From assembly GCA_023078555.1 (NCBI GenBank), contig CM041202.1, positions 4,522,022-4,586,021 on the forward strand: a stretch of 64,000 nt of DNA. Direction: 5' to 3'. Within the stretch, counting starts at the first letter, position 1; each line of letters starts with the position of its first letter. Of this stretch, positions 62,304-64,000 are shown one piece after another. The DNA is from Ulva prolifera (taxonomy: Eukaryota > Chlorophyta > Ulvophyceae > Ulvales > Ulvaceae). The translations under genes and the position numbers were made by a program. The notes below the pieces were generated by a model. The model saw only the letters and a program-made list of their open reading frames with translations, searched no databases and was not told the DNA's origin.

Positions 62304-63103
62304 TGTTGTGAGATATCTCTCACGCTAGCGCATGCTGGCACAATTAACACCTCTTCTTATATGCGTAGCGACTTGTCCAGCCATGTGGACGGTCGCACAC
62401 GCATAGCTTTTGAAGTACCGATTGAATTGTACACAGTGTGATCACACGTACGCTCAGTGGGCTTACGTGCTTGCACTCGCCACGTGTGACTGCACGCGTC
62501 CACCAGCCTTACGTGCACATGGCATCAGCACTGTGTACAGCCTTCTCCCGGCACAATGTGTCCCGTCATAGGCTTATTATGGCTTTATGCGGCTAGCCGA
62601 ATTGTTACTGCACATATTACGTCTTACTGTGTGCATTACCGCCGTTACACAGGGTCCGCCCGGCGGGCTCCAGGGTTGGCATGCACGATAATATCTGTAC
62701 AGCCACCCAGAGCTACCCACGAATTACGTGCGCAGCCTTGCTTACACTCATCTCAGGCTCTGTGAGCCATAATTTAAGATCTCCCGCGCTTATGCGGGAT
62801 CTGGGATCAGTGTGGCAGTTATGCGGCACGATTCGGCGAGGCCAGCTTTGACAGGGGGATTGACCTGGGCGCACACACCCCGGTATTTATACCGAGCGCT
62901 TGCTGGGACCAGACACGCTTTACAGTAGTCTGGTTGGGGCGCCATCCATTTCTGCACTGGCACGTCGCATCCCTGCGTGTGAGTGTACCCTTGCTTTGTT
63001 TGTGCCTATACAGCCCTCATGCTGCGGCAATCTTGACCCATCACTGCTTCTTCTTACTGCCATCGAGGTCTGTTACCCAAGACCAGACCAATAGGTCTCA
63101 ACA
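62304..63103 (+). repeat. Family I LTR, copy 4 (800 bp)
   Basis: TGTTGTGAGATATC...GTCTCAACA. The core GCGAGGCCAGCTTTGACAGG, TGACCTGGGCGC and GGTATTTATACCGAGCGC, then CTTGCTGGGACC, matches copy 3. No TSD was found (flanks TGTCG and GGGAA), so partial or recombined. Confidence 0.72.
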
Positions 63104-63466
63104 GGGAATCGGGCGGTTGGAAGATGGTCGGTGCGCTGGTGGTGCATCTGTAGGCGTCGCTGCTCCGGTGGCTGCTGCAAGGGTGGGCGCTGGGGCTGGC
63201 GTGGCTGATGTGCTTGACAGACCTTCAGCAGCTGGAGCAGCGTTGGCTGCTTCTTCAGTGCAGGGAGGTTCCTCAGAGCAGCTCCGGGAGGGCTGGCCCG
63301 AGAGAGCACCGGGATCCTCTCTCAGCTTCGCCCTCTGCGACCGCGGAGCGCTAGCTGGCACAGAATCAACTCGTAACTTGGTTGCGAGCTGCTTCTGGAG
63401 CCGGCTAGCGGCTGCAGGCGGTTGCTTTGGAGTATCATCTGCTTTGCTGTTCTCAGAGGGGGTCAT
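63098..63466 (-). CDS. Low-complexity hypothetical ORF
   Basis: 122 codons from an ATG (MTPSENSKADDTPKQPPAAA) ending SSNRPIPC at the edge of the family I LTR. Ala/Pro/Ser-rich, with no domain. It may be the N-terminal exon of a host gene truncated by the LTR, retroelement sequence, or non-coding. Confidence 0.28.
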   Translation of the reverse strand: MTPSENSKADDTPKQPPAAASRLQKQLATKLRVDSVPASAPRSQRAKLREDPGALSGQPSRSCSEEPPCTEEAANAAPAAEGLSSTSATPAPAPTLAAATGAATPTDAPPAHRPSSNRPIPC

Positions 63467-64000
63467 GCACTCCCGCTACATGGTGGGACCCCGGTGGGCG
63501 CGCAAAATCCACCGCGAATTTGACACTTTGGGGAAGGTTTTCAGTATTGTCTCAGTCGATTGGGCACTCCTAGTGTGCGATATCGGCTTTGGGGAGCCTC
63601 CCCAACAAAAGCAGCCCTTTTGGCGGAAAAGTGCGATTCTCCCCAACCGGTCGGGCTTTCCTCCCCAATCGTACACCAGTGCTTGCAGAGCATGATAAAC
63701 ATCAAAGATAAGATGTCACATGCTAAATTGTTATGTACGGTACATTGTCATTGTGTGTGCATGTCATGGCCGTGTGTGCTATCGTTCGGTTGCCATGTAG
63801 CGCGCTGACCGTCGCCGGCCAGCGGATTTCCGGCCAGAACGCGACTGCCTGATTTGACTAGGGGAAAACTGCCTGAGTGAAACTATAAGACCGAAAGCTT
63901 CGTTGCGTACGAGCAGAAAGTTTTCTTGTGCTTAGGCCAATTCGAACTGGATCGTCTGTTGAAGCACGCACCATCTACGGACGAACAGCGTGTCCATGCT
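63467..64000. other. Unassigned right end of window
   Basis: No gene, repeat or RNA recognised. Confidence 0.4.

Noticed and set aside
1-64000. CRISPR arrays, prophage, bacterial operons
   Set aside because: No regularly spaced repeats with unique spacers, no phage modules, and coding content is eukaryotic retroelement plus an intron-containing gene.

Overview
This window is eukaryotic nuclear DNA dominated by nested retrotransposons. It holds Ty1/copia and Ty3/gypsy (including chromodomain) LTR elements and a non-LTR retrotransposon with a restriction-like endonuclease. It also carries short TIR elements, solo LTRs and one convincing host gene with GT-AG introns, a CaMKK/GRIK-like protein kinase fused to a cyclic-nucleotide-binding domain. 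There is no sign of bacterial operons, CRISPR or rRNA. The organism cannot be named from sequence alone. A retrotransposon-rich, moderately GC-rich protist or green-lineage alga fits (inference).

Layout. 1-3.7 kb: minus-strand copia elements of family C. 3.8-4.6 kb: a TIR element. 4.9-5.2 kb: a solo copia-B LTR. 5.2-17.3 kb: plus-strand copia element A, broken by several LINE insertions, one of which (9359-13613) is itself split by copia B, and by a rearranged copia C. 17.4-18.2 kb: an LTR of family I. 18.2-21.1 kb: a decayed gypsy element H. 21.14-40.23 kb: one gypsy element G (minus strand, 215-bp LTRs, 5-bp target duplication CCTGC). G contains a complete, very young chromodomain gypsy element E (30527-39840, 794-bp LTRs with one visible mismatch, TSD CGATC) and a 2.8-kb copia-C composite (21309-24075) inside its 3' LTR. 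40.2-53 kb: sparsely annotated DNA with a 738-bp TIR element, short repeats and the kinase gene (about 48.1-52.0 kb). 53-64 kb: family-I LTRs, a second TIR element, a near full-length LINE (about 58.4-62.2 kb) holding a solo copia-A LTR, and unassigned flanks.

The unifying observation is that a recurrent short repeat ending ...TGTGTAACTTA, which interrupts many ORFs, is the 5'-truncated 3' end of the LINE. Most copies have 10-19 bp target-site duplications, and one is only 22 bp long. LINE tails sit inside copia A, copia C and gypsy H, while a copia-A LTR and a copia B sit inside LINEs, so the families were active over overlapping periods. Other points of interest are an in-frame UGA between gag and pol in E, a retropepsin motif lacking its catalytic Asp in E, an extra ORF upstream of gag in G, and a small conserved 3' ORF/exon shared by E and a family-I element.
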